Source: Ophiostoma sp. CBS 140.51 (lineage: Eukaryota; Ascomycota; Sordariomycetes; Ophiostomatales; Ophiostomataceae). From it: DNA of 64,000 nt. Below the pieces are notes generated by a model. That model worked only from the letters and a program-made list of their open reading frames with translations, searched no databases and was not told where the DNA came from. How positions within the stretch are numbered: the stretch's first letter is position 1; each line of letters begins with the position of its first letter. The stretch is taken from positions 62,001-126,000 of the forward strand of contig JANSLP010000045.1 of NCBI GenBank assembly GCA_029298735.1. The letters run 5' to 3'. The position numbers were made by a program, and so were the translations under genes. Positions 1-10,743 of the stretch are shown here, in pieces.

Positions 1-590
1 CGTCGACCTAGAGATGCGTGGCGGCCACAACAACGGCCACGACAACACTCGGTACGAGTTCACCTGGTGGGGTCACAAGTACACGTGGAAACGCGCCGTC
101 GAGAAGCACCTCAATGTGGTCTCCTACCACCTGCTGCGCGACGATAATGGCGAGAACCCCATTGCCCACATCGTTCCCGAGATGCGGTCGCCTAACCAGG
201 TCGATGCCGACGAAGAGGCCGGCGGCTGGATTCCACCGTGCCACATGTGGATCGCCGATCCCTCCGTCCTCGAAGCCATGACCGACGTTGCAGAGTGAGT
301 CCCCCCACCTGGCAAGCATACTTAGACTGATCTCACACTAACCATTCAGTGTCATTGTGTCTACTGGCCTCGTCGCCCTGACAGACGACTGCATCCGCAC
401 ACGCTGGCAGCCGCGCAAGGCCCATGGCTTGGCTGTACCGCTCATCTCTCGCACGCTTGATATGGACGTCAACCCGCGCGCCCTGATGCAGCACGTCTTC
501 CACCGCCGCAACAGTAGTGGTAGCAACAGCAACAACCATGGCAGTCCATACACATCGAGTCCGCTTCGCCACGCACAGCCGACTTATTAA
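1..590 (+). CDS. Tubby C-terminal/LURP-one-like protein, 3' part
   Basis: This is the C-terminal part of a gene that begins before the window. The frame is open from the first bases. Exon 1 ends at 294 and exon 2 is 350-590. The intron 295-349 has donor GTGAGT, a CACTAAC branch point and a CAG acceptor; joining restores the run ...TDVADVIVSTGLVALTDD. The visible 180 or so residues contain YEFTWWGHKYTWKRAV and a later AHIVPEMRSPNQ, a beta-rich pattern like fungal proteins of the tubby C-terminal/LURP-one superfamily. The tail after residue 140 is Ser/Asn-rich and probably disordered. The family link rests on remembered similarity and no function is assigned. The gene and its intron are well supported; the family is moderately so. 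Confidence 0.7.
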
Positions 591-606
591 GTATCCAGTC
601 TGTGTA

Positions 607-612
607 AATAAA
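607..612 (+). terminator. AATAAA polyadenylation-type signal
   Basis: An AATAAA hexamer lies 17 bases after the stop codon of the tubby/LURP-like gene, followed by T-rich sequence. It is the likely cleavage and polyadenylation signal, although fungal signals are loose and this one is very close to the stop. Confidence 0.4.
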
Positions 613-2117
613 CACGACTTCTTTACTAGTGACCGAAGCCACGCTCGACAACTCTTCTTTTCCTTTTTCATCGTGAAACTTCTTTTTATTGCAGAGCGTC
701 GAGCAAGCCTTTTTGGATTCATTTCTTATATTTTCTTTTAATTTCCTCTTTGGCCAGGCAACCGTGTCTGCTTTTTCTTTTCGGTTCTCTTCTACTATTT
801 CTCCATGCTCGGATATACTTTCTCGGTCTTTTTTTTTACGACTTTCGTTCAAATTTTGCATGGGTATATATATAGGTATCACGGCTTTTGCACCTTTTAC
901 ATATTGAAGGTAGCACCTTTGATGGGTTTTGTTATATTTTTGGTTTGCACAGGAACAGCATGATTGAAAGGTTGAATGCCATCTCATATTTGGAGTTTCT
1001 GTATCATTTTATTTGGTCTTTTCTTCTCATTATACATTCGTTTCTTTTCTCATTTCGGTTTATTCTCTCTTGGGATAGAAAAATGTCCGACGACCGTCGA
1101 TTACATTCGCTTTACATTATAAAAGATTTCACAATCTCCTCTTTTGTTTTAAATTTATCATTATCATTTCCTAATTTGGACTTCCTGCATGTGCAGCATC
1201 TTGCAGCGTGTCCTTGCGTCCTTGCTGCATCGATTTTTGATATATCACATATGATACATCCGGCGATGTAAATGTGGATAAGCAAAAGTGCAGAAATCAA
1301 AATATCGGATGACAAGACTACGACGTAAAGTAATTCTTTGTTGAAATTTGGGTTATGATTATGGAAGCATGGAAGTGCACTTTTCATCGTATATAATCAT
1401 AATAAAATAAATACTCGGCAAAAATCTCATCCTCCCCCGCCCCCCCCAAAGATTATGAAGGCTAAAAATGCATAAAATGTATAATCTTTTAATTTGAGAG
1501 AGATTTTATTAATTCTCGATTCAGGTTATAAAGCTAGAGAAAATTTATACAACGGTGGCTTTGAGCGTCCAGGATGATATAACTGTATGGGCTTATTGCT
1601 TGTTGCTTAAGTTGTGCAAAAGAGGAGAGTAGTTCTGTGTATGACGGTTGCAATGAAGTTGACATAGAAAAAAAGAAAGCAACGTAAAGAATCAAAATAC
1701 TTGATGACAAAACTAGAATGCAAGTTGCAAAAGTTAAAGTAAAGAGATTAAGACAAAATATGATAGAAAAACAAAAGCAATGGAGACTGCGCAGTAAAAA
1801 TGATAAAGCCAATGACCGCATAACAAAAATAGCAAAAGATGCACTCCTGCATCCCGACAACCCAGCACAAACAAATACTTTAAGCCGACCGGTAGAACCG
1901 CCGGACGGTACCCGTATCCGACGGACCGAGCCGATCATACACTCCATGGACACCGACCCTTCGGCCACTCTCACTCAATTCATGAATCCTCGCTGCATCT
2001 TCAGCGGATCTGTCGTTGCTGCTGCCTTGGCCCCGCAGTGCCGCCATAGGGAAATCCTAGTTGGCTTGTGCAGCGGCATTGCGTCGAGACAGGTAGGCCA
2101 GCAAGGCCGGATCGTGA

Positions 2118-2387
2118 GCAGCAAGTTGTGTCCACGTCGGCGGTGACGGCCACGGTTGTTGTTGTTCGTGTGGCATCAGAAGTGACGGTGGCAGTGAAGG
2201 TGGTAAGGGAGGTGGTGGCAGCGGCGGGGGCATATACGATGACGATGATAGCATGGGCGTTGACGGCCACGAGCAGATTGACCTCATGGTCGACCGTATG
2301 TTGGATGACCTGCGGGAAGACCTGTTGGATGTTCTTGCGGATGTTCTGGTGCGCCGTTTTTCTTCACCGCCTCGCATCTGGCCATAG
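2118..2387 (+). other. Coding-like open frame, possible terminal exon
   Basis: A plus-strand frame is open from just after TGA 2115-2117 to TAG 2385-2387 (89 codons). It starts Gly-rich, becomes acidic (IYDDDDSMGVDG) and ends in an amphipathic, Leu/Asp-rich stretch (DLMVDRMLDDLREDLLDVL) and FSSPPRIWP. The only internal ATG is at 2253. A possible upstream exon begins at ATG 1946 and reaches a GTAGGC donor at 2093, but I found no splice that joins the frames. The stop lies 6 bases from the BBC1 stop on the other strand, so this would be a tail-to-tail convergent gene. The opposite strand is also open (see findings), so the strand is unresolved. Confidence 0.25.
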
Positions 2388-2392
2388 TTTTC

Positions 2393-5300
2393 CTAGTTCT
2401 GGCCTTCCCAACCAACCCAACTGCGCGGCATCACACGCCAGATCTTGACCTCGCCGGACCGCAAATCGTCCAGCTTGTAGCTCTCCAGCTTCACCTTCTT
2501 GCTCTCGCGGCCTTGCTCCCAGGCACGCACCTTCTTCTTGGTGCCGTCCCACTCGCCGACGACGGCGACGTGGTCCGGTTTGCCGACCTCCATGCTATAC
2601 TTGGCGTGCATCGCGCCATGCTTTCCCTGGAACTTGGCGTTGCGCAAAGTGATAATGTCACCAGCACGGATCTCGTCATTTTGCGAAGTGCTCGCATTAG
2701 CTAGGTTGGAGTAGACGAGGGCACCGTAGGCGCGCGTGCCGACGGGCAGCAGGGCATCGCGGAACGGCTTGATCAGCCCCAAGACGAGCGTCTGCGGAGC
2801 GCCATCTCCGACAATGGTGTCTTTCTTGGCTAGGATGCTGTCGGCTATGTGGCGGCCAAACCGCTCGTAGGACTGCTCCAGCTGGTCCTGGCGCAAGCTG
2901 CGCGGCGGGGGCTCGTGGCGCTGCTCCAGCGAGACATCGGACGAGTCGGCCGGGTCGAAACGGACCGAGATGACGGTTTGGGAGTAGTCCACGTACAGGA
3001 CGTACAGGTCGCGGGTGATCTCCACACCACCGCCCCGCTTGGCTGCCTGTGACTGCTCGGACTCAAAGAAGATGTCCTTGCGGCCTTGCAGTTGGGGCGG
3101 CAGGCCATTGGGCTGCAGCCACCATCCAGAGTGAGGAGCCAGGTCTAGGTCGTTGGCAACGTGGCCCGTCTCCATAGAGGGCCGATTCACATCCAGGGAC
3201 CGGCGAACACCAGAGACACCGCCCCGGGAGACGTCCGTCGACTGGCGCGCACCACGGCTGCTGTGAATGGCAGCACTCGGTGCGGGAGCGCTCGGTGGTG
3301 GAGGAGGCGGGCCAGGAGGACCACGGGATCCAGTGACGGTGCCAGCCGATCCGCCAGACAGAGACAGGCTCAGATCGGGTGTGGTGTACGAGTCATCCAT
3401 GAACGACTTGGGCGCACCGGATGACAGACCAGGCAGGGCGACACCAGGCGAGGTTGGCTGTGCCGAGTAGCTGTATGGGTCGTAGTCGTCATCGTAGCGG
3501 GGTGTTTGGCTCGAAGTCGGCGGCGGAGGAGGCGGGGGCGGAGGACCCCGTGGCACATCTACAGACCGTCTCTTGTCGCCCATTGACGGGCGAGGAGGCG
3601 GTTGGCTGGACGGGATGTTGGGAGGCGCGGTGGGAGGCAAGCTAGGTGGTGGAGGAGGCTGGTTAGGGATCGGAGGCGGCGCGCGGGATGCACCCGGAAC
3701 AGGCGGAGGGAAGCTTGGTGCCTTCTCCAAAGTCGGCGACTTCAGAGACGCATTGTCCTCGAGGCTGGAGTCCCGTGCATGAGCCTTAAGCGAATTCTTG
3801 TGAGAGACGGGGTTGGCAATGTCAGTATCGTAGTCACCCTCGTACTCCGTGACCTCTTCTTCCTCCTCATCGTCGGAACCACCAGGCGGCGCAGGCGGCT
3901 GGGGTCTGCTAGGCGACAGTGGCGAGCGCATGTCAGCGGTAGACTGGCGGCTCAGAGCACCTGGGGGAGGTGGTGGCGGTGGCCGTGTCTGAACTGGTGG
4001 AGGTGGTGCTGGTGCCGCGCCGGGGATGGGAGGCGGCAGGCGGCTGGCACGCTTGTTTTGTGTGGAGGTGGGTGAAGACGGTGATGCAGCAGCAGCTTCG
4101 GCAGCACGTTGGCCGCTGCTCGTGGGCCGGGGAGAGGTGGGGACGGCAGGTGCCTTGGGCGCAGAGGCAGGAGGAGGTGGAGGCGGAGGGAGCTGTGACG
4201 GCTCGCCTCTGGGCGTCTCCAGAGGGTCGCGCTGGGCCTCAGAGAGCTCATCGTCCGAAACAGAGCCCTCGCTTTGCGACCGAATATCGGCTGCCGCGGT
4301 GGGTGGTGGGGGCGGCGGGACGGGGCGGCTACCCGGGATGGGTGGGGCCGCGCCACGAGTGGGAATTGAGGGGGTCCGTGACTCCTTGGTGATTGGCTGG
4401 GGCGCCTCCTCTTCTTCCTTCTCGTCCTCTTCATCAGGCACTGATTCGGCAGGTTTGTCTTCGGACCGGCGGCCGATCATGCCAGGTAGCGCGAGCATAG
4501 CGGGCACGGGCGGAGCGCGGGTGCTGGGCGACGTTGCCTCATCAGCGGCAGGCGCAGCGGGTGCCGCTGCCTTCTTCTTCTTGGGTGCCGGGGGAGGCGG
4601 TGCACCAAACATGCCCTGCATACCCTGCATGCCCATCATGCCCATACCGCCGCTCATTTTGGCCATTCTTGCGCGCAGCTCTTCACGACGGCGAGTCTCA
4701 GGGTCTGTCTCGTCCTCCTCCTCTCCCTCCTCCTCACTGGCTTCCCGCTCCTCGTTGTCATCGTTTGGGGCCTTGGCAGCCTTTGGCTCAGGAGCGCGCT
4801 CCTCTTCCTCCTCTTCATCAGCCTCTTCGGGCTCCTCGGCAGCGCGAGTGTGCTCGACAGAGCGTCTTTCACTGGGCACGATGATGGGGATTGTTCGTGA
4901 CGGGCGTCTGGACTTATCATCGCTGTCGTCGCGTTCTGTGAGCTCGTCATCCTGGCCCTCGGTCGTGTCACCTGCACCCGACATATCGGCGTCGTTTCCA
5001 TCCTGGGCTTCGGCACTGCCAGGGTCCTTGGACGCCTTCCGGCGAGGGGCGTGGGGCACGCGAGGCGGGTGAGAAGCCGCAGGCTCTTCGATGGAGCGGC
5101 GACCAATAGTGTCGCTCGTGGATTTCCGCTCGAGGGGAGGAAGCGCTGCCTCGTCGCCAGGCGTGGTGGCAGCGGCACCAGCGGCACTGGCGGCTGCGCC
5201 AGAAGAGTCGTAGCTCTCGAGACGCTTCTTTGGGGGTCTCTTGGGCTTCTCCTTCTTGGCGGCCGCATCGGCGTGTCTCTGTGCCTGCTCCTGCTGCTCT

Positions 5301-6316
5301 CTCTGCAGACGGGCCATGCGCTCCTTCAGGCTCATCATGGGCTTGGGCTCGTCTTCATCGTCGCCATTACCACCGCCACCAGAAGAAGCACCTGCAGGTG
5401 CAGCGCCTGGAACGAGACCAGCCTTCTCGGCCGACTCCAGGTTCTCCGCCTCGCGCTCCTTGATCTCGGGGTCTTCGTCGCGGCGGTAGACTTTGGCGGT
5501 CGGGACGTCTCGTGGAGGAGGGACAAAAGCGTTGCGACTCGGGGGCGGCGCAACAAACGGCTTCTTGATAAAGTTGCTGCTACCAGGGCCACCGCCGAGG
5601 CCGCTAGGCTTGAACGGAGTGATGGGCGGCGCAGCTGCTTTGTTAAATGCCGCAATACGGTCGCGGAAGGAGTTACCCGAGGGCTTTTCGGAGACAGGGG
5701 GCGGGGCAGGCTTCGAGGCAGCGGGAGGAGGCGGGTGGGCGGCCTCGGGAGCCTTAGAGGCAGCGACGGGGGAAGCAGGCAATGTCGGCTCGGCGGTCTT
5801 GGGCGGAGGAGGTGCAGACGCAGCTGCAGCCTTGACAACCGGCTTCGGCGGTTCCGGTACCGTCTCCGGCTCCTCTTCTTCCTCCTGCTCCTGCTCTTCT
5901 TCTACCGGCTGTGGGACCTCCTTGGGCGAAGGTGGGGCAGGTGCAGGAGCAGGGGCCGGGGGAGGAGCGGCAGCGGCGGGAACAGGAATAGGGGCAGCAG
6001 GAGGGGAGGTCGGCTCGTCGGCGGCGGCAGAGGCCGCAGCAGCTGCGGGAATGGCGCTGGGTGAAAAGGCCGCGGGAATCTCAGAGTCCCGCTTGGTGCG
6101 AGTCCGCGTGGGCCGAGGTGGCGCGACAGGCTCGTACTTCTCGACAAAGTTGCGCGGGAAGAGGCCCTCATTGTGGTTGCCGGCGTCGTCAGTGTACTCG
6201 CCAACCAGCCACTCAGCATCTTCCTCCTCCGTCACGGTGATGATCTGCCCAACAGGAAACTTGAGGTCATCATCGTGCTCGGAGATGTATTCGTAGATTG
6301 CCTTGACTTTGTACAT
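2393..6316 (-). CDS. BBC1: SH3-domain cortical actin-patch protein, BBC1-like
   Basis: An uninterrupted 1307-codon frame. Residues 2-62 are an SH3 domain (AIYEY, DAEWLVGEY and GLFPRNFVE are its hallmark strands). The long middle is disordered, rich in Pro, Ala and Glu, with many poly-Pro runs of the kind bound by SH3 or profilin, an acidic Glu/Asp region, and a Met/Gly stretch (GGMGMMGMQGMQGMFG). The last 235 or so residues form the conserved BBC1/AIM3 C-terminal domain, starting near HSGWWLQPNGLPP and ending RVMPRSWVGWEGQN. In yeast Bbc1 acts at endocytic actin patches, where it restrains type I myosin and Las17/WASP-driven Arp2/3 activity; the same role is inferred here. The start at 6316 was chosen because it sits directly before the SH3 domain; the frame stays open 118 codons upstream without a conserved sequence. 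It diverges from RTR1. Confidence 0.92.
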   Translation of the reverse strand: MYKVKAIYEYISEHDDDLKFPVGQIITVTEEEDAEWLVGEYTDDAGNHNEGLFPRNFVEKYEPVAPPRPTRTRTKRDSEIPAAFSPSAIPAAAAASAAADEPTSPPAAPIPVPAAAAPPPAPAPAPAPPSPKEVPQPVEEEQEQEEEEEPETVPEPPKPVVKAAAASAPPPPKTAEPTLPASPVAASKAPEAAHPPPPAASKPAPPPVSEKPSGNSFRDRIAAFNKAAAPPITPFKPSGLGGGPGSSNFIKKPFVAPPPSRNAFVPPPRDVPTAKVYRRDEDPEIKEREAENLESAEKAGLVPGAAPAGASSGGGGNGDDEDEPKPMMSLKERMARLQREQQEQAQRHADAAAKKEKPKRPPKKRLESYDSSGAAASAAGAAATTPGDEAALPPLERKSTSDTIGRRSIEEPAASHPPRVPHAPRRKASKDPGSAEAQDGNDADMSGAGDTTEGQDDELTERDDSDDKSRRPSRTIPIIVPSERRSVEHTRAAEEPEEADEEEEEERAPEPKAAKAPNDDNEEREASEEEGEEEDETDPETRRREELRARMAKMSGGMGMMGMQGMQGMFGAPPPPAPKKKKAAAPAAPAADEATSPSTRAPPVPAMLALPGMIGRRSEDKPAESVPDEEDEKEEEEAPQPITKESRTPSIPTRGAAPPIPGSRPVPPPPPPTAAADIRSQSEGSVSDDELSEAQRDPLETPRGEPSQLPPPPPPPASAPKAPAVPTSPRPTSSGQRAAEAAAASPSSPTSTQNKRASRLPPPIPGAAPAPPPPVQTRPPPPPPPGALSRQSTADMRSPLSPSRPQPPAPPGGSDDEEEEEVTEYEGDYDTDIANPVSHKNSLKAHARDSSLEDNASLKSPTLEKAPSFPPPVPGASRAPPPIPNQPPPPPSLPPTAPPNIPSSQPPPRPSMGDKRRSVDVPRGPPPPPPPPPTSSQTPRYDDDYDPYSYSAQPTSPGVALPGLSSGAPKSFMDDSYTTPDLSLSLSGGSAGTVTGSRGPPGPPPPPPSAPAPSAAIHSSRGARQSTDVSRGGVSGVRRSLDVNRPSMETGHVANDLDLAPHSGWWLQPNGLPPQLQGRKDIFFESEQSQAAKRGGGVEITRDLYVLYVDYSQTVISVRFDPADSSDVSLEQRHEPPPRSLRQDQLEQSYERFGRHIADSILAKKDTIVGDGAPQTLVLGLIKPFRDALLPVGTRAYGALVYSNLANASTSQNDEIRAGDIITLRNAKFQGKHGAMHAKYSMEVGKPDHVAVVGEWDGTKKKVRAWEQGRESKKVKLESYKLDDLRSGEVKIWRVMPRSWVGWEGQN

Positions 6317-8216
6317 TTTGGGCGGTGAGTGTCGAGGGGGCAGAGCGCGTCCCTGTGAAGATGTGTAGACGCGCTCAGCAGGCAAAGGGTTATAGAAATC
6401 AAGAGACGAGTCGATTGCGTCTCCTGTGTGTCGTTGGGTAGATGTTCGCCGGTTTGAGAGGTTGAGGCGAGGGTGAGCCGTGGCTCGACTTGAAGTTTCG
6501 ACCCCTCCTTTTCCGGAAACCGCGGGGAATACCTGGAGGCGATCGGAGGGCCCAGTAATTAGGGAATACGTAACCGCGACAAAGCCGGGCGGGCAAGGAA
6601 AGAGCGCAAAGGCAAATTCGGCGGGAAGGTGCGAAGAGTGTCGATTGCTTGCGAGAAAGAAAAAAGACAAGAGAAAAATATGCAGGAGACGAGAGGGGAA
6701 ATGGGAAGGGGAGGATGCGGTGCTGCTGTGGATGCCCAGCGGTCAGCTTTCGTTCTTTTTGGGGGCCCTATTTCCCGGCTGGTCGATTTTGGCTGGTATT
6801 TGGCGCTGTTTGGTGCTTTTCTGCACCTAATCTCGGATAGGCAGCCGTTTTGGAGAGATGAGGCGCAGACAGAAAGCAGCACAGCATGCCAAATACGAAC
6901 AAGGGCAATGCACAAACCACTTGACTGCATGCTCGTGGACCAAGGAAAAGCGCAGAAACGACAAAATTGCACTGAAGTGCACGAAGGGGGGATCACTGAC
7001 CAGTTTGCTTGCTTTGACGACTCGACCGCGGATCCTCAAACACGAACGGTCAGGGTAAGGCAGCCAGGCAGGGACGCCAGCTTAGCCGCAATGCCGTGTT
7101 GTGCCGTTTCGTGGAAGACGGAGGGAAAGAGGGTGTGTATGCGTTGGGATGCTTCTGCGGTCAGCTTTGTTTTCTCGATGCAGCTTGAAGGGCTCTGTAC
7201 TCTGAAAAGGGAGAGGCAGTGAGGAGACAATGGCAGCCAACGACAGCTAACGACAGCCAAGAAACAGCTTGTCTGAGAGAGAAACTGCTGGAGAAGAAAT
7301 GTGCAAGGGGTAGAGCTAGACAGAGAGAGGATGCTTGAACAACCAAATCCTTGGGGAGGATTATGGCTTGCTGTCGAAGAGGGGAGAATTGTGGCTGTGG
7401 CCGAGGCTGCAGTGGATCGGTGGATCGACATACAGGAAATGTTTCGGGGGCCGGGATGCAGTTCTGCGCGGCGGCTCGTGTCGCCGTCGTGGTCGCACTC
7501 GAGACGCTGGTGAGAAAAGTGAGGCGGAGAGGGAGAGGCCTTGTCGTCGTGATGAGGGTTTGGAAGGAAAAACGACAAAGAGAAAGGGACAATGTATTGT
7601 TGTGAGAGGGCAGAGAGCAGAGTGAGGTAGGCGGCAAAGGCGGAGAAGGGGGCTCCTTCCTGGAGCTGGGACGACAGTAAAACAAGAAGCAGAAGCGACT
7701 AGCCGGGCACGATGCTCTTTCAGGGTATTTAGGGGGGGCGCCTGCTAGATTAGGTGGGGTGGGCCTGGCAGTTGGCAGGCGCGCTGCCTGGGCAGGAGCG
7801 GCCGTTGCTGTGCGGACCTGGCCTGAATTGGACTGGATTGGCTCACATGGCCTGGGCGCCGCCCTGAAACGTTGTGGCATACCGTCATCGTTCAGTGGGT
7901 GGCAACTGCCCTGTCAAGCCCGTGAGCCTGTAATACGGAGCAACCAAAGCAATCTCTCAACAAGCAGTCGCGCTACTTGCCCAGTGCTGGGCGTCGTCAC
8001 TGGCCCTTACGTATTGCTACCCCACATTTCCTTAAAGCGGGGTCTGCCCAACAGCGAACTCTGTTTGTTGCAAGCAGGGGCGAGTTAAGCTCAACTTTTC
8101 TTTTGTGCATCCTTGCTCAGCAAACACGGTGACAAATAGGCCGATCGACCGCCTTTCGACTTACTTCATCACGGCCAGTACTGTCAACCATCACTATCGC
8201 CAGGGCACTTCCCATC
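6317..8216. promoter_or_regulatory. Divergent BBC1/RTR1 promoter region
   Basis: This 1.9 kb separates the two starts. The half next to BBC1 is GA-rich on the plus strand (6655-6700, 7490-7640), that is, CT-rich in the BBC1 direction, as usual for filamentous fungal leaders. A short direct repeat AACGACAGC occurs twice near 7238-7255. The RTR1 side is mixed sequence up to a good start context (CCCATCATGG). No gene or RNA was recognised. Confidence 0.5.
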
Positions 8217-9230
8217 ATGGCAGCCCCAGACCGGCCGTTGAGGAGTATTCTCAAGAAGTCGAAGCCGCCTGCACCGGCACCCGAATCCGACGAGGAGATT
8301 GACGATGTCGAAGACGATGGCGCTGTGACGCGATCCGCCACCCACAGTCGTCGCTTGCGATCGGAACAGGAGAACGCTGAGATTGCAAAGAAGCACGCCG
8401 CCATCATACAGCAGCGCCGCGAACTCGAGTCGGCCATCTTCCTATCCATCGAGACACTGACCGATCTGCCGCTTGTCAAGGGGCTCGAGTACTCGGCGGC
8501 CACGCCGGCGCCCGAGGACGTCGAAAAGTTTACGAGCCTCGTACGCATCTTCCAGCCGGGCGACTACGATGACCTGATCGAGGAGCGCAACACATGTGGC
8601 CACTGCGGCTACGTGCTGTGCCCCAAACCGCGACAGACGTATGCCGGGGGTGGCACCTGGAAGCTGGTGAATGCAGGACGCAAGGATTTTGGTATTGTGG
8701 CCAAGAAAGAGCTGGAGAAGTGGTGCTCACAACAATGTGCTCGACGGGCGCTGTACATCAAAGTGCAACTGAACGAAACGGCAGCTTGGGAGCGCGTGGG
8801 CATCCCGGACATTCAGATCGAGCTGATGGACGAGGACACAGACAAGGGCAAGAAGAAGGCCGAAGCTGGACCGGAAGAAAAAGAGGCAGCCAACGATGCC
8901 CAGCTGGCACAGGACCTGGCACGGCTCAAGCTTGGTGAAGAGCGCCGGCTGGCACAAAATGCAAATGCGCTGGCTATGGAGCGTGGCGATGCAGGCCGGG
9001 CTGGTGCTGCCGCTGCGTTGATGGACTTGGACGAAAGCAACGATGGCCAGCCGCCACGGACTGTTCCGCCCATGCCGACGGCCCTCGTGGACGTCAATAT
9101 TGTGGAGAAAAAGGTGGTCATGGCACCCACAGCACCGACATTGGAGACGGAAGAGGAATCTGGCAATGCTGGCGCCGATACCTCGCACATGGTTGTGGAA
9201 GGCCACAAGATCAGATTCAAAGGCGAGTAG
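8217..9230 (+). CDS. RTR1: RNA polymerase II CTD phosphatase RTR1/RPAP2 family
   Basis: A 337-residue, intron-free protein. RTR1/RPAP2 proteins remove Ser5 phosphate from the C-terminal repeat of the largest RNA polymerase II subunit and aid polymerase assembly and import. The RTR1-type zinc region is visible: C127-G-H-C130-G-Y-V-L-C135 followed by C170-S-Q-Q-C174, giving the C-x4-C ... C-x3-C ligand set. The motif LIEERNTCGHCGYVLC and the spacing to WCSQQCARRALYIK match the family. The N-terminus is charged (ILKKSKPPAPAPESDEEIDD) and residues 60-115 are helical, including a likely RNAP-binding helix. The C-terminal 130 residues are Lys/Glu/Ala-rich and variable, ending in HMVVEGHKIRFKGE. Catalytic activity of this family has been debated; the zinc fold is clear here. 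It diverges from BBC1 and converges with eS17. Confidence 0.93.
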   Translation: MAAPDRPLRSILKKSKPPAPAPESDEEIDDVEDDGAVTRSATHSRRLRSEQENAEIAKKHAAIIQQRRELESAIFLSIETLTDLPLVKGLEYSAATPAPEDVEKFTSLVRIFQPGDYDDLIEERNTCGHCGYVLCPKPRQTYAGGGTWKLVNAGRKDFGIVAKKELEKWCSQQCARRALYIKVQLNETAAWERVGIPDIQIELMDEDTDKGKKKAEAGPEEKEAANDAQLAQDLARLKLGEERRLAQNANALAMERGDAGRAGAAAALMDLDESNDGQPPRTVPPMPTALVDVNIVEKKVVMAPTAPTLETEEESGNAGADTSHMVVEGHKIRFKGE

Positions 9231-10223
9231 ATTGGGAGGAGAAGACATATGGCAAGGAGGCCATCTCATTTGCTTTATATTTTACGGAGTTTGGTTCGGA
9301 AAGCATAAAATAACGACAGATGGTATATACCCAGAGCATCTTGTCGAAAGACAGGCCAAGAACAATACAACGAATGTTATGTATGTCTTTGAAATTGGTC
9401 TTGTGTGAGATGGACAACATGGTCAATGACCAACGTGGCAGAAAATGACGGCATGAGTGTACGTCTGGTCCAAACCTTCTGCTGGTCAACCTTAAATTGA
9501 CCGACATATGTCAGCATACATCGCTGACCCGGACGAGATACGTCTACAATCATACGTCTACAATATTTAAGTTACTACACCACAACATCATATGGCAAAA
9601 TACGAACTGGCAGCATAACGACAGCATATCACCATGAAAAAGGGGAAAGGAGAATTGGCGATCAAGCAAGACAAAAGCCTATCTGGGCAGTGCCAGTATG
9701 ACTTTCCGCGACACCTTGTGGGTTGTGCAACAAGTTTCTTATTTTTTTTGTGTTTTGTGTTTTTGACGGCCTGACATCTAGTGCCCGGCTCTCGTCAGGA
9801 ACACGGTCCGTTCTTCCATCACCTTAGAATTTTCCTGTTCATATCCCATTCCCGGGTTTCCCGACCCGATCGCTTGCGTAAATCTTTTCGTTTCGTTCCC
9901 CTTCTCCCCCTCTTCACCAACTCTCACCGACTGGCGTTCCCAAAAGAAAACTTTTTGCTGCACAAAATGTCGACGAGAAAAGAAGAAAGCAAAGGGGAGC
10001 CGCAAGTCGTCGAGAGTAGAGGTGGGGAGAGGCGGGAGAAGAAGAGAGACGAAAAGGCAAGAAAAAAGGGTGTCGGTTGTCGCGGGCCATTTCATAAAAA
10101 AAGAAGTAAAAGATCCGAGGACGCCAGGAGTTTTTTGAGTGTGTGAGAATTTTGGTATTTTGGGTTAAAATTTTATATTTTTCGTCGTGTTATCTTCGGA
10201 ACCACCTTGTTACCTCCAACCGC
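9231..10223. other. Convergent intergenic region RTR1/eS17
   Basis: This holds the 3' flanks of two converging genes. A local direct repeat ACGTCTACAAT is seen twice near 9540-9562, and there are T-rich runs near 9740 and 10160. Frames across 9780-10146 have poor codon structure on both strands and look like shadows. No gene or RNA was recognised. Confidence 0.5.
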
Positions 10224-10743
10224 TTAATCGCGGCGAGGGGGGCGGTCACCGAAACGGCGGCCACCGCGCTCGGCGGTCTGGACCTGGGTGACGGGGATGA
10301 CGTTGACGGGGATGGCGTCGAACTGCGTCATTGTTAGGAGTGATCATCAAAAAGAGAGTGATAGGTGATGTGTATCTGGGGGGAAGGAAACTTACGCCAA
10401 GGTGCTTCAGCAGGTCCTTGGTCTCGGTGTCGACGTCCAGCTGGCCGCTCTCCGAGTTCTGGGCAAAGTCAAGAGCCGAGACCTCAGGGACGTACTGGTC
10501 CTTGCGCTCACGCTCCTCCTCCTGCAGCTTGAAAGAGATACCGCGGACGGGGCCACGCTGAATGCGCTTCATCAGATGCGTCGTGTAGCCGGCGATCTTG
10601 TTGCGAAGACGCTTCGAGGCAATGATGGCAATCTCATCGCAGACGCGCTTGTTGGTCTCGAAGTCGAGAGTCAGCTTGGGGTAGTACCGCTCAATGATGA
10701 CCTTGGCGGACTTCTTGACGGTCTTGGTGCGAACGCGACCCAT
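10224..10743 (-). CDS. RPS17: 40S ribosomal protein eS17 (RPS17)
   Basis: A 148-residue protein in two exons: 10743-10396 (116 codons, phase 0) and 10322-10224. The 73-base intron 10395-10323 has donor GTAAGT and ends in GACGCAG after a CCTAAC branch point. Splicing replaces a frame-shifted tail with the conserved end FDAIPVNVIPVTQVQTAERG. The N-terminus MGRVRTKTVKKSAKVIIERY and the block LRNKIAGYTTHLMKRIQRGP are diagnostic of eS17, a structural protein of the small-subunit head and beak in the cytosolic ribosome. Length matches the fungal family. Its promoter to the right contains two copies of a CACGTG-centred element. Confidence 0.97.

Larger units (their letters stand above)
591..2392. 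other. AT-rich intergenic region with GC-rich right end
   Basis: From about 600 to 1830 the sequence is AT-rich with many T runs and short TA repeats (for example near 868-875), and carries no convincing reading frame. At about 1850 composition turns GC-rich and stays so into BBC1. That right-hand part has coding-like frames on both strands, listed separately. The left part serves at least as 3' flank of the tubby/LURP-like gene. No tRNA or repeat family was recognised. Confidence 0.6.

Noticed and set aside
3602..6296. Long plus-strand open frames inside BBC1 (348, 337 and 267 codons)
   Set aside because: Gly/Arg/Ser-rich shadow frames antisense to the Pro/Ala/Glu-rich BBC1 coding sequence.
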